A stretch of DNA of 64,000 nt from NCBI RefSeq assembly GCF_014201835.1, contig NZ_JACHFH010000017.1, positions 1 through 64,000 of the forward strand, read 5' to 3'. The DNA is from Pectinatus brassicae. GTDB lineage: Bacteria; Bacillota; Negativicutes; Selenomonadales; Selenomonadaceae. Made by a program: the position numbers and the translations under genes. The notes below the pieces were generated by a model. That model saw only the letters and a program-made list of their open reading frames with translations, made no database searches and was not told the DNA's origin. Positions 17,565 to 26,363 of the stretch are shown in pieces. How positions within the stretch are numbered: position 1 is the stretch's first letter; the number at the start of each line of letters is the position of its first letter.

Positions 17565-19967
17565 TTACATTGTATTTAATGGATTTATATCAATTTTGAC
17601 GGCCTTATCTATATCAATTTTTTCTGCCCGCAAAAATGCATTTACATCTGCCAAGCTTACTGTCTTCACTAGTAAATTAAAACGATATATTCCCCGAAAA
17701 TTAGCAATAATTGACGGAGCCGGCCCAATAATCTGGTACCTAGAAAAATCTTTAAATGTTTTCCGAAATTTTTCCTTTAACTGCAATGCCTTATCTAAGG
17801 CCGACTGTTCAACTTTATCCTGGACAGTCAATTTAATTAATTTAGCATAAGGCGGATAAAAGAGTTCTTTACGCAAATACAGCTCCTGTTTATAAAAAGC
17901 TGCATAATCCTGCTTAATACCACATAGTACAGCATAATGCTCGGGATTATAGCTTTGAATAATAACCTTGCCCTTGACGTCGCCTCGTCCCGCCCGACCA
18001 GCCGTCTGGGTAATAAGACCAAAACACCTTTCCGCTGCCCTAAAATCCGGCATATTCAAACTGGCATCAGCACTTATTATGCCTACTGCTGTAACATTAG
18101 GTATATCATGGCCTTTGGCCACCATCTGCGTACCCAAAAGTATATCATATCTTCCCGCTTTAAAGGACTGCAGTATTTCCTGATGAGCCATTTTCTTGCC
18201 TGTGGTATCACGATCCAAACGAATCGTGCGGGCATTGGGAAATGTTTCCGTTAATTCCTGTTCCAGTTTTTCCGTACCCGAACCAAAAAATTTTATATAT
18301 CTACTTTGGCAGTCCGGGCACACATCAGGTACTGGCAGCCTGATATCACAATGATGGCACTGCAGATAATTTTGCCGATGATAAACAAGCGGCAAACCAC
18401 ACTGCGGACATTTCATTACTAAACCACAGGAACGGCACATCACAAACGTCGAAAAGCCACGGCGATTAAGCATAATAATAATCTGCTGCTTTTGCTGCAG
18501 TGTCTCTTCAATCAGCGCTGCAAGAGGTCTCGATAATATATGCCTGTTGCCAAAATGCAGTTCTTCACGCATATCAATACACCTTATCTGTGGTAAGGGC
18601 TTATTATCAATTCGATGCGGCATTTCCAATAATTGGTATTCATTGTTTTGCGCCGCAAAATAACTTTCTATTGATGGAGTAGCGCTCCCTAATATTAAAA
18701 CAGAACTATAAATTTCTGCCATTTTCACTGCAATATCGCGCGTATGATAACGCGGTGATTCATCCTGTTTATACGATGCATCATGTTCTTCATCCATTAC
18801 TATAAGTCCTAAATTGAAAAATGGTGCAAAAATAGCCGAACGCGCTCCAATTATTATTTTAACATTATTTGTGCGTATTCGCATAAAGGCATCATTGCGT
18901 TCATTAACAGTTAAGCGGCTGTGAATCACAACTACGTCATCAGCAAAAACTTTTTTCAAGGAAACTACCAGTTGACCCGTCAACACTATTTCCGGTACAA
19001 GAATCAACGCCTGCTTTCCCTGCGCCAGTACTTTTACTGCTGCTTCAATATATATCTGTGTCTTGCCGCTGCCTGTGACACCATGCAGCAAAAACATCTT
19101 AGTTAACCCCTGCTCAATATAGGGGCTTATTTGCTGCATAACATTTTTCTGCTCATCAGTCAGTTCAATATCCATAAGCTCCTGTGGTCTGACCATATCA
19201 TAGCTGTCACGAAAAATTTGCTTTTCCTCGGCCACTGCATAATTATTTTCAATTAATGCTTTGACAATAGTACTGGAAAAGCCATTGTTCTTAAGTTCAT
19301 CAATACTATGAAATTTTTCATCACCTAAAAATTCCAAAGCTTTTTTTTGCACTTTTTTACGGGTCATAGCTGCTAAAAGCTCTGTTGTTACCACAGTTGA
19401 ATTTATTTTTATATATGTTTTATATTTATTTTTTCCACGATTTTTATAAGCATAATCACTATCTATAATATTTTTTTTCTGTAGAGATTTTATAATAATC
19501 TCGGCATCTTCTTTAAATATGGCTTGCAATTGTTTTATATCGCATTCAGGATTAGCCTTAATATACTCATAAACAGCCTTTTCCTCATTACTTATTTCAG
19601 CATTTTTATCCTTAACTATATATATCTGTCGTATTTTTATGCTGTTTTTCCCTGGAATAAACAAGCGCAGTGTTTCTCCTAATGAACAAAGATAAAACTG
19701 CGCCATAAACCGGGCTGTCTGCATTATTTTAGTAGTAAAATAGCTCTCCGTATCAATTATATCAACTATTTCTTTTAATAAATCACTATTTTCTTCATCC
19801 ATCGGATAAATCTTTACAACGAAGCCCTCCATTTTACGGGCTCCAAACGGAACTACCACACGGCTGCCTGCCTGTAAAAAGCTGAATTGTTCGGGAATAA
19901 TATACGTATAGCTATGAACAATCGTTTTTACTGGTATATTTATATAAATATCCGCTAACTTTTTCAT
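17565..19967 (-). CDS. priA: Primosomal replication protein PriA (superfamily 2 helicase)
   Basis: An 800-residue helicase that restarts stalled forks. Walker A GVTGSGKT, the DEEHD box, and the zinc-binding insertion with paired cysteines (CRSCGLVMKCPQCG, CHHCD, CPDCQ) followed by QTAGRAGRGDVKG (motif VI) are all present. Its stop lies 61 bases before the def start, giving the order priA-def-fmt found in many Firmicutes. Confidence 0.95.
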   Translation of the reverse strand: MKKLADIYINIPVKTIVHSYTYIIPEQFSFLQAGSRVVVPFGARKMEGFVVKIYPMDEENSDLLKEIVDIIDTESYFTTKIMQTARFMAQFYLCSLGETLRLFIPGKNSIKIRQIYIVKDKNAEISNEEKAVYEYIKANPECDIKQLQAIFKEDAEIIIKSLQKKNIIDSDYAYKNRGKNKYKTYIKINSTVVTTELLAAMTRKKVQKKALEFLGDEKFHSIDELKNNGFSSTIVKALIENNYAVAEEKQIFRDSYDMVRPQELMDIELTDEQKNVMQQISPYIEQGLTKMFLLHGVTGSGKTQIYIEAAVKVLAQGKQALILVPEIVLTGQLVVSLKKVFADDVVVIHSRLTVNERNDAFMRIRTNNVKIIIGARSAIFAPFFNLGLIVMDEEHDASYKQDESPRYHTRDIAVKMAEIYSSVLILGSATPSIESYFAAQNNEYQLLEMPHRIDNKPLPQIRCIDMREELHFGNRHILSRPLAALIEETLQQKQQIIIMLNRRGFSTFVMCRSCGLVMKCPQCGLPLVYHRQNYLQCHHCDIRLPVPDVCPDCQSRYIKFFGSGTEKLEQELTETFPNARTIRLDRDTTGKKMAHQEILQSFKAGRYDILLGTQMVAKGHDIPNVTAVGIISADASLNMPDFRAAERCFGLITQTAGRAGRGDVKGKVIIQSYNPEHYAVLCGIKQDYAAFYKQELYLRKELFYPPYAKLIKLTVQDKVEQSALDKALQLKEKFRKTFKDFSRYQIIGPAPSIIANFRGIYRFNLLVKTVSLADVNAFLRAEKIDIDKAVKIDINPLNTM

Positions 19968-20084
19968 TTAAAATCACCGCTATGATTATAACATATATGA
20001 CTCTTTATTTCAGTTAGTGTTTTTGCTAAATGTATATTTGATATAATAGACACCAAATTTATTTTTTCTATTTTAACAGCTTTA

Positions 20085-20456
20085 TTAAACATTTATTTCA
20101 ATACCTTTTTGGCGTAAATTTTCTAAACATAATTTGAGATAAACTTCGTTATGTTCAGTATATCTTTTTCTATAGGGCAATTTATAATATTGCTGCGCAT
20201 AATCTTCATTGCAGCTTTTACCTCGATATTTTTTTTGTCTCCATAATAGGTCAACGTTATAATTACGTCTTTCCATTTCATCCATAACAGCACTATGATA
20301 TTCAAACAGCATCTGCGGATGATAGGTAAATACATAGTTTACTGTAGCATGATTTTTCCCCCAGCCATTGCCCCGCAAAGCACAACATTCACGATGCTGT
20401 CCCAAAAGCTGCTGTCTTGGCAAAAGCGGCAGTAAATCAATATGCCATAAACGCAT
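20085..20456 (-). CDS. Predicted pyrimidine dimer DNA glycosylase (Pyr_excise / TIGR02328 family)
   Basis: A 123-residue protein beginning MRLWHIDLLPLLPRQQLLGQ, followed by HRECCALRGNGWG. This resembles the N-terminus of T4 endonuclease V-type glycosylases, whose catalytic amine is the N-terminal residue and whose early R/E residues grip the flipped base. Family members remove UV-induced pyrimidine dimers. I take the second of two consecutive Met codons as the start, since the family motif begins MRLW. It is 29 bases downstream of the HxlR gene on the same strand. Activity is inferred from the family. Confidence 0.72.
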   Translation of the reverse strand: MRLWHIDLLPLLPRQQLLGQHRECCALRGNGWGKNHATVNYVFTYHPQMLFEYHSAVMDEMERRNYNVDLLWRQKKYRGKSCNEDYAQQYYKLPYRKRYTEHNEVYLKLCLENLRQKGIEINV

Positions 20457-20484
20457 CAAACCACCTCCAAATTAACATCTATAC

Positions 20485-20874
20485 TTATTCTGCTTTATCT
20501 GATTGTACTTGTTCTTCGAGATATTTGACACCAAATTTATGCATCATTTCCAAAATAGGGATAATGCACTTGCCCTTTTTACTGAGACTGTATTCTACCT
20601 TGGGCGGCATTACTGGATAAATTTTGCGATTAATCAGACCATCTTCCTCAAGTGACCGCAGCTGCAATGTAAGCATTCTTTGTGTCACATCAGGAAGTTT
20701 TCTTTTTATTTCGCTAAATCTAAGTGTTTTATAACTTAAATACCATAAAATAAGTATTTTTCTTTTTCCCGACAATAATTCCTGTACTAATATCATCGGG
20801 CATACATCATATTTTTGGCATTTATCATTCATTGGGCATTCTTTATGCTGACCGATAGTAATAATTTTCTTCAT
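20485..20874 (-). CDS. HxlR family winged-helix transcriptional regulator
   Basis: A 129-residue regulator. It has the typical N-terminal cysteine context CPMNDKCQKYDVCPM, the HTH GKRKILILWYLSYKTLRFSE and the wing TQRMLTLQLRSLEEDGLI. Start chosen at 20874, where GAGGTG precedes ATG by four bases; the frame extends further upstream without a ribosome-binding site. HxlR proteins often sense thiols, aldehydes or reactive species. The extra cysteines fit a redox role but this is not shown. Confidence 0.9.
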   Translation of the reverse strand: MKKIITIGQHKECPMNDKCQKYDVCPMILVQELLSGKRKILILWYLSYKTLRFSEIKRKLPDVTQRMLTLQLRSLEEDGLINRKIYPVMPPKVEYSLSKKGKCIIPILEMMHKFGVKYLEEQVQSDKAE

Positions 20875-21134
20875 TCTGCACCTCATAATGGTATTTTTTT
20901 TGATACTATATAAAAAAAATGTGCCTACTTGCAACAAAATAACTAATACATTATTATAAACATAGTTTTTAATGCATGTAAAGCTTCCATTTTAAGCTCT
21001 CATGATAAACTCTAAATATATTATATTCACTAATTTATTTATTAGTAAACATCGTGTTTGAAGTGTCTTTATTATTTTACAATAAGCTAATTATTGAATA
21101 TCACACAGCATTTATTTTTAGGAGAGTGATTTTT

Positions 21135-21653
21135 ATGTCTAATTATGACTCAATTACAAGAACCGTGATCAGTCAGATCATGCTGCCCAACCAAGCTAAT
21201 GTCGCCGGTAATGTACATGGTGGCGAGATAATGAAAATCATGGATTCAACAGCTTATGCTACAGCCCGTCGTTATGCGCGTGCCAATGTAGTAACAGCAC
21301 GTGTTGATGAACTTGAGTTTCATAAGCCTATTATGATTGGTGATCTTTTAATCTGTACAGCCGATATCACTTTTGTCGGCCGCAGTTCAATGGAGGTAAT
21401 GGTACGAGTCGATGTAGAAGATTTGGAAAATGAATCTGGACCACAGGAAGCTTTATCAGCCTATTTTACCATGGTAGCTTTGGATCGTAATATGAAGCCC
21501 CAGGCTATCCCCGCATTAAGTCCTACAACTAGTGAAAAAAAGGCTCTTTTTATTGAAGGACAACAGCGCTATGAAAGATATAAAGCACTAAAAAAAGAAA
21601 AGAAGGCACAAAAAAATGCCAAATTTCTTGATGAACAAAATTTGGCAGGATAA
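21135..21653 (+). CDS. Acyl-CoA thioesterase, hotdog fold (YciA/BACH-like)
   Basis: A 172-residue hotdog-fold protein with the family segment NQANVAGNVHGGEIMKIMDS (residues about 18-37) and ARVDELEFHKPIMIGDLL. These enzymes hydrolyse acyl-CoA to free acid and CoA. Start set at 21135, preceded by AGGAGAG. A charged Lys-rich tail follows the domain. The substrate cannot be told from sequence. Confidence 0.88.
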   Translation: MSNYDSITRTVISQIMLPNQANVAGNVHGGEIMKIMDSTAYATARRYARANVVTARVDELEFHKPIMIGDLLICTADITFVGRSSMEVMVRVDVEDLENESGPQEALSAYFTMVALDRNMKPQAIPALSPTTSEKKALFIEGQQRYERYKALKKEKKAQKNAKFLDEQNLAG

Positions 21654-21666
21654 TTTAATTTATTAT

Positions 21667-22614
21667 CTAGATGAGTCCATATGTCCGCAAAACGAACAGC
21701 CAAAAGGTCAGTGTAAAAGCACTGCAAACAGTCGTAATTATTACTGTTCCTGCGGTTAATATGCCATCATGTCCCATATTTTTAGCCATAATATATGAAC
21801 TGACGGTTGTAGCCGAGCCTAGCATTACTAAAGCTGCCGTTAATTTACTTTGCATAAAACCTAAATGTATGGCTATGGGTAAGAACAAGGCACAAAAAAC
21901 TAATAGCTTTATTACACTGCAAATAAGAATAGGCTTAATGTTATTATTTATAGCATTGAATTTTAGTGCCCCGCCCATAGCCATAAGACCTAATGGCGTT
22001 GCCAAAGCAGCCACTCCACTTAAGGTCTTATGCATAATAATCGGCATTGGTATTTTTAGCAACGACCATATACCGCCCGCAGCAATTCCTAAAATGATGG
22101 GATTTTTTAATATATTAAGCACTGTCTTTTTTATAAGTTCTTTGCTTAATGTATTTTTTTGTCCTTTTTTAAATGCTGCTAAAACAATTACTGCCATTAT
22201 ATTGTATAATGGTACTGTTCCTATTATCATCAATGACGCCATACCATAATTTCCATAGATGTTTTTTATAAAAGCCATACCAATTATTGCAGCACTACTG
22301 CGATAAGATGCCTGAATAAATTCTCCCTGTGAGACAGTTTTTTTATAAGCCAGCGATATAAAAAATGCTATCACTATACTGATAAAAGTTGCTGCAAAAC
22401 AAAACAGGACATATTTTGTGTCCCAGGCTGCATAAAAATCAGCTGTACCAATATCAATAAACAATAGTGCCGGCAAAGCTGCCACAAACACAAATTTATT
22501 CATTTTCGTAATAAACTCGGCATCAAATAAACCTATTTTACGAAAAAACAAGCCTAATAGCATCAATAAGAATACAGGAATAGTGGCATTTAAACTAAAA
22601 ATAAGATTCGACAT
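21667..22614 (-). CDS. AEC family transporter (auxin efflux carrier-like)
   Basis: A roughly 315-residue membrane protein with about ten hydrophobic segments and the AEC-family features FRKIGLFDAEFITKMNKFVF and SYRSSAAIIGMAF. Such bacterial proteins are putative permeases for malate or malonate-like organic acids. The start at 22614 has AAGGA six bases upstream. The transported substrate is unknown. Confidence 0.88.
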   Translation of the reverse strand: MSNLIFSLNATIPVFLLMLLGLFFRKIGLFDAEFITKMNKFVFVAALPALLFIDIGTADFYAAWDTKYVLFCFAATFISIVIAFFISLAYKKTVSQGEFIQASYRSSAAIIGMAFIKNIYGNYGMASLMIIGTVPLYNIMAVIVLAAFKKGQKNTLSKELIKKTVLNILKNPIILGIAAGGIWSLLKIPMPIIMHKTLSGVAALATPLGLMAMGGALKFNAINNNIKPILICSVIKLLVFCALFLPIAIHLGFMQSKLTAALVMLGSATTVSSYIMAKNMGHDGILTAGTVIITTVCSAFTLTFWLFVLRTYGLI

Positions 22615-22712
22615 TATATATCCTTCTATCATGGGTTATTTAATACATGGAGTTTATTATATGAAAGGAAAAATAATATGTCAATTTACCAAAAATATTT
22701 TATTAAATTTGT

Positions 22713-22741
22713 TTGACAGGTCTATTTATCTATGTTATTAT
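22713..22741 (+). promoter_or_regulatory. Sigma-A promoter of the cold-shock gene
   Basis: Perfect TTGACA (22713-22718), 17-base spacer, then TATTAT (22736-22741). It predicts a transcript start near 22748 and a leader of about 120 bases before cspA. Confidence 0.75.
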
Positions 22742-22770
22742 ATATTTGTATTAAACATGTGCTAATTAAA

Positions 22771-22833
22771 CTCACATATTTTTGTAAGTTATTGTTTGTG
22801 CGATGATTTACAAAAGTGTGTGAGCTTTTTTTA
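22771..22833 (+). terminator. Terminator-like hairpin in the cold-shock leader
   Basis: A 17-bp nearly perfect stem (CTCACATATTTTTGTAA with TTACAAAAGTGTGTGAG; the two imperfect pairs are G-U) closes a 20-base loop and is followed by CTTTTTTT. It lies between the promoter and the start codon, about 38 bases before the ATG, so it could attenuate cspA or end a separate RNA of about 85 bases. Confidence 0.7.
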
Positions 22834-22870
22834 TGCCAATATTATTTATTATTTCAAGGAGGTACTTTTT

Positions 22871-23083
22871 ATGAATAAAGGTACAGTAAAATGGTTTAAC
22901 GCAGACAAAGGTTTCGGATTTATTACTAGAGAAGATGGCGAAGGCGACGTTTTTGTTCATTTCTCCGCTATCCAATCTGATGGATATAAAACTCTTAACG
23001 AAAACCAAAGCGTTTCTTTCGATATCGAACAAGATGATCGTGACGCTAGCAAATTAAGAGCTGTTAACGTACAGGTTCTTTAA
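22871..23083 (+). CDS. Cold shock protein (CspA family)
   Basis: A 70-residue single OB-fold nucleic-acid chaperone. Both RNP motifs are present: KGFGFI (RNP1) and DVFVHF (RNP2). A good AAGGAGG lies about ten bases upstream of the ATG at 22871. The long leader with a terminator-like hairpin suggests post-transcriptional control, as in other cold-shock genes. Confidence 0.95.
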   Translation: MNKGTVKWFNADKGFGFITREDGEGDVFVHFSAIQSDGYKTLNENQSVSFDIEQDDRDASKLRAVNVQVL

Positions 23084-23098
23084 TTTTTGCAAAAAGTT

Positions 23099-23137
23099 CC
23101 ACAGTGTTATTTATTAACGCTGTGGTCTTTTTTTTTA
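23099..23137 (+). terminator. Intrinsic terminator after the cold-shock gene
   Basis: An 11-bp stem (CCACAGTGTTA / TAACGCTGTGG, with one G-U pair) and a T-run longer than eight, 16 bases past the stop codon. Confidence 0.88.
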
Positions 23138-23235
23138 CCATTTTATGCTGCGCCTTAACAGTTCTTCACTTAATCTTCAAGAAAATGTCATACTATTGTC
23201 ACAAACTATGCTGGTAAAAATGTTATTATTATCTT

Positions 23236-23428
23236 GTAGTTGTCGCCAACAATTACATACCATTCCTTGTGTATAAAAAGTTCTGAACGCTCCAGAGCTT
23301 TTTATACCCTAGCCAAACCTCATCAAACACAAAGTAAATCTCCTTCCTCTTACCCTGTCATTTGTGTTTTGATGAGTTTACATAACTGCTGTCACACATT
23401 TTTCAATTATGTGGGGCAGCTTTTTTTA
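23236..23428 (+). ncRNA. Candidate structured small RNA with its own promoter and terminator
   Basis: This intergenic stretch shows three consecutive hairpins. The first has arms GTATAAAAAG / CTTTTTATAC (23271-23307). The second has arms CTCATCAAACACAAA / TTTGTGTTTTGATGAG (23319-23376) with a 27-base loop rich in C and U (CTCCTTCCTCTTACCC). The third is a terminator (GCTGTCACACAT / ATGTGGGGCAGC, 23388-23420) followed by seven Ts. An extended -10 element TGTTATTAT lies at 23221-23229. The loop is complementary in character to Shine-Dalgarno sequences, like the C-rich loops of trans-acting Firmicute sRNAs. It could instead be a leader of the gene at 23505. Confidence 0.55.
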
Positions 23429-23504
23429 GTTGTTTTTATTTCTTGACATTAGGCAGGATATCATTTCCCTATGTAGAAATATTTTCTTACAAGGGGATGA
23501 TAAA

Positions 23505-23804
23505 ATGAAGAAGCATTTAATACTAACATTTAACCTAGCTGAACACACACCAATTGGCAGAATCGATATTCATAGCGATATATACCACGCCTTAATTATC
23601 CATGATATCATCAAGCCCGGTGATTCCTGTACAGTCTCAAACCCAAGATCATTAAAAAAAGAAAACCATATTATTTTTGCCCAATCGCCGATAGAATTAA
23701 ATACCGAGCTTAGTACCGAACAAATAAAAACTGTATTTATGCCGCTTTTTACCAAATGGGAAAAAGCTGTTGGCTTTTCTAATTTTAATATTGATGAACT
23801 ATAA
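23505..23804 (+). CDS. Hypothetical protein, 99 residues
   Basis: Starts at 23505 with AAGGGG upstream; the frame runs further 5' without a better start. Mixed alpha/beta composition, no signal peptide, no membrane segment. The N-terminal part (LTFNLAEHTPIGRIDIHSDI) and a Trp near residue 85 are not linked to any family I recognise. It lies 77 bases after the terminator of the small-RNA candidate. Confidence 0.7.
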   Translation: MKKHLILTFNLAEHTPIGRIDIHSDIYHALIIHDIIKPGDSCTVSNPRSLKKENHIIFAQSPIELNTELSTEQIKTVFMPLFTKWEKAVGFSNFNIDEL

Positions 23805-24142
23805 ACAAGAGGCTGATTTACTTGATATCTTCATATAAAGGATTTCAAGCAACTCAGTCTTTTATTTTTTAAATTACTTCAATATAAATCAGCACATCAA
23901 TAATAGCCTCGTTTAAATCTCTAAATATTTTTCTGAAAAGAAGATAGAAACGGCCAAGTTGACCGAATGATCAAAATTTTACTCACTTTAGATTAATAAC
24001 AATATTTTAATTATAAATAAATTTATTTTGTCATATTTTTGTCATATTATACTGATATAATAATAAATGAAATATTAAATTTTATTTAATAAGTTGGTAA
24101 AAATTATCTAGCATATAAATAATTATGAGGGAGTGTATAATC

Positions 24143-24445
24143 ATGAAAAAATTATTTGTTACTTTATCTGTAGCCGCAGTGATTGGTGCCGCATCCATTA
24201 CTGCTTTTGCCGCTACGACAACTACAGGAACTCCGCCTGTTACATCAGCTGTGACTACTTCAGCCTCAGCACCTACAGTAAACTCATCACTTGAAAAATC
24301 AACAGATTCTAATACACAGAGCAAACCTGCCGTGGAGCGTGATCGACGTGATGGTGACAGAGAAGACTATTGTCCTGGCTATAGAGATCGTGACGGTGAT
24401 CGCGGCGGCGATCGTGGCGGACGTTATGGCGGCTGCTGGAATTAA
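24143..24445 (+). CDS. Small exported protein with Arg/Asp/Gly-rich tail
   Basis: A 100-residue protein with a clear Sec signal peptide (MKKLFVTLSVAAVIGAASI, cleavage near AFA-A at about residue 23). A Thr/Ser/Pro-rich spacer follows, then a low-complexity tail of RDGDR-type repeats ending in GGRYGGCWN with two cysteines overall. The 338 bases upstream of it (23805-24142) hold no gene; two TTGTCATAT repeats near 24030-24045 and TATAAT-like boxes suggest the promoter. Function unknown. Confidence 0.72.
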   Translation: MKKLFVTLSVAAVIGAASITAFAATTTTGTPPVTSAVTTSASAPTVNSSLEKSTDSNTQSKPAVERDRRDGDREDYCPGYRDRDGDRGGDRGGRYGGCWN

Positions 24446-24446
24446 T

Positions 24447-24487
24447 TAATATAATCTTCGGAATGGCTTTTTGCACAGATTATATTA
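24447..24487. other. Perfect 11-bp inverted repeat
   Basis: TAATATAATCT at 24447-24457 pairs with AGATTATATTA at 24477-24487, directly after the exported-protein stop codon. There is no T-run, so it is a weak terminator or an RNA 3'-end hairpin. Confidence 0.4.
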
Positions 24488-24556
24488 CAATAATCACCTA
24501 AGTCCAGCCAAAAACTCCCAATAAGCAATAGCGATATTTTCATCTAGCTGGCTAAA

Positions 24557-24585
24557 AGAGAATCGATATTTCGGTTCTCTTTTTT
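24557..24585 (+). terminator. Intrinsic terminator-like hairpin
   Basis: AGAGAATCGA pairs with TCGGTTCTCT and is followed by a run of Ts. It lies 112 bases after the exported protein and right before the recombinase remnant. Confidence 0.6.
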
Positions 24586-24594
24586 ATGTACTCA

Positions 24595-24835
24595 ATAATA
24601 TTTACAATTTGCTTGCTGCAACAAAAAGAGCTGCTTTCTATCCGCAGTACAATTGCAGAATTAGAAAGCAGCTATATTCCTCCGCTCAGTAAAGAGCAGA
24701 TTATAAAATTTATCGATCAGTGTCGAAATGATATTTATAGTAATGATGCGTACACATTAAAAATTCTTATACAACACTTTATTGAAAAAATAGTCATAAC
24801 CCTTGATAACATAACGATTCGTTACCGGTTGGAGT
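24595..24835 (+). pseudogene. C-terminal remnant of a large serine recombinase
   Basis: The frame encodes LLQQKELLSIRSTIAELESS, then a coiled-coil-like stretch and LIQHFIEKIVITLDNITIRY, which looks like the extreme C-terminus of large serine recombinases. The catalytic and DNA-binding domains are absent. The frame runs without a stop into the tRNA-Arg gene on the opposite strand. It is best read as a decayed integrase of an element once inserted next to this tRNA. The family call rests on pattern only. Confidence 0.55.
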
Positions 24836-24839
24836 TTGC

Positions 24840-24914
24840 TGGTGCGCCCGGCGGGAGTCGAACCCACGCACCTGGCTCCGGAGGCTAGTGCTCTATCCAC
24901 TGAGCTACGGGCGC
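24840..24914 (-). tRNA. tRNA-Arg (anticodon CCG)
   Basis: Minus strand: a 7-bp acceptor stem GCGCCCG / CGGGCGC, D arm TAGCTCAGTGGATAGAGC, anticodon loop CTCCGGA giving anticodon CCG, T arm GTGGGTTCGACTCCC, discriminator A and an encoded CCA (24842-24840). The anticodon stem has one A-C mismatch. Confidence 0.95.
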
Positions 24915-25049
24915 ATTAACAACGAATAATATTATAGCATAGATTTACATTTTTTTCCACATTCTATGCTAACTTATTTTAATCATCCACTTACGTTATT
25001 AATACGCCCTTTCATTAAATAGCCTCTCATAATAAAACCATATCCATTA

Positions 25050-25433
25050 TTAGGTATTTTTTGCTATTATTGCTCCAATAACTGCGCCTACAATGCCTGC
25101 CGTATTTACCTCACCTTGAGAATGCCCTTTTTCCTTATCATCAACCCAACGACGATTATCTGGATCCCAATGGCGATGATTATCACGATCATTATTTTCT
25201 ACCCAGCGTTTTTTATCATGTTCCCAATGACGGTTATTATTTCTATCATCATCATTAATCCAGCGATGATGATTTCTGTCCCAATGCTGATTGTGGTGCT
25301 CATTATTATAGTCTCGCTGATAGCCATTATCATGATGATAAGAACTTGCTTCTGCTAGTGTAGTACCTGCAATGCTCATTGTCATAAAAGCTGATAAAAC
25401 AATTGCTGTTATTTTTTTTGATTTCAATTCCAT
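25050..25433 (-). CDS. Exported His/Trp/Asp/Asn-rich repeat protein
   Basis: A 127-residue protein with a Sec signal peptide (hydrophobic core AIVLSAFMTMSIAGTTLA, cleavage near AEA). It has three tandem 19-residue repeats of the type HW-x6-RW(I/V) (HWDRNHHRWI, HWEHDKKRWV, HWDPDNRRWV) and a C-terminal small-residue hydrophobic helix (AGIVGAVIGAIIA). The His-rich repeats suggest metal or polyanion binding at the cell surface. That is inference, and I do not recognise a family. Confidence 0.75.
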   Translation of the reverse strand: MELKSKKITAIVLSAFMTMSIAGTTLAEASSYHHDNGYQRDYNNEHHNQHWDRNHHRWINDDDRNNNRHWEHDKKRWVENNDRDNHRHWDPDNRRWVDDKEKGHSQGEVNTAGIVGAVIGAIIAKNT

Positions 25434-25529
25434 TATATTACAGCTCCTTTTTGGTAAGTATTTGTTTACTTTGCATAATTAATTATAACAGCTTATTTAT
25501 CATTTTTTGTGACTTTTTTGTGACATTTT

Positions 25530-26114
25530 TTAAATTTGTGATTGCTCCAGTTGTGGTACCAATGATAATACTTTCCCTTGTGTTACATTTATTTTATTAG
25601 TAATTTTTTTTAGCTGTTTATTAATTCTTTTCTTACTATTTTCAATGGCGGTAAGCTTAATCTTAACCGATGATAATTTTTGCAGTCTAAAAAATTTTGT
25701 GCCATCAGCTTCACAAATATAATCCAAATAACTAAAAATCCCCACCAATAAAAACCTATCCTTTTTATCTTGTCTGGTAAATACAAAAATTGGAATACCA
25801 CGCGAATTAATAACAGCCTTATTGACCTTATAGTCCAAGCTGTAATTACCCTTTACCGCAAACATATAGTATTTTAATTCTTTTCCCTTATTAATCCATT
25901 CATGCGGATATTTCTTATCTGCTAAAGTGACTTTTATTATAATCGCTTTATAATCCGGTTCACTGCCTACGGTAATAATGCCCATAGCACGAGGATTATT
26001 ATCCTTTGCTAATGACATTATTTCTGCTGCAGTATATTTTTTCCCAATAACTAAATTACTTAAATTCATTTTTCCTGTGTCATTTTGCGATTGAACAAGT
26101 GTTAAATGTGTCAT
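25530..26114 (-). CDS. Hypothetical protein, 194 residues
   Basis: The start at 26114 has GGAGG eight bases upstream; the frame extends upstream to 26279 but that part is unlikely to be translated. The middle (NSRGIPIFVFTRQDKKDRFL, then VGIFSYLDYICEADG) looks like a beta-rich domain faintly reminiscent of SRA/EVE-type nucleic-acid readers. The C-terminal 45 residues are a Lys-rich helix. No signal peptide or membrane segment. I cannot assign a family. Confidence 0.65.
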   Translation of the reverse strand: MTHLTLVQSQNDTGKMNLSNLVIGKKYTAAEIMSLAKDNNPRAMGIITVGSEPDYKAIIIKVTLADKKYPHEWINKGKELKYYMFAVKGNYSLDYKVNKAVINSRGIPIFVFTRQDKKDRFLLVGIFSYLDYICEADGTKFFRLQKLSSVKIKLTAIENSKKRINKQLKKITNKINVTQGKVLSLVPQLEQSQI

Positions 26115-26363
26115 CAGCGTACCCTCCAAATAATATTTTTTCCAGGTGCCCCAACATACAAAGAAAAACTTACTAATGCGCAAATATTTATTCACTTTAA
26201 AAAATAACGCATGTGAAATAAGATGTTTTAAGCTTTTACAAAAGCCAATACTTCCAATTCTCATGCGCAGTAATACCAAATCACAATATCTATTATTAAT
26301 TAATATACGACATTTGTTTAAAAATTCCTATCATTTTTATATATTTCCTTAGTTATTCTTTCC

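Noticed and set aside
24030-24070. TTGTCATAT direct repeats as an operator for the exported protein
   Set aside because: The region is so AT-rich that the repeats and -10-like boxes are not distinctive; mentioned only as a possible promoter.
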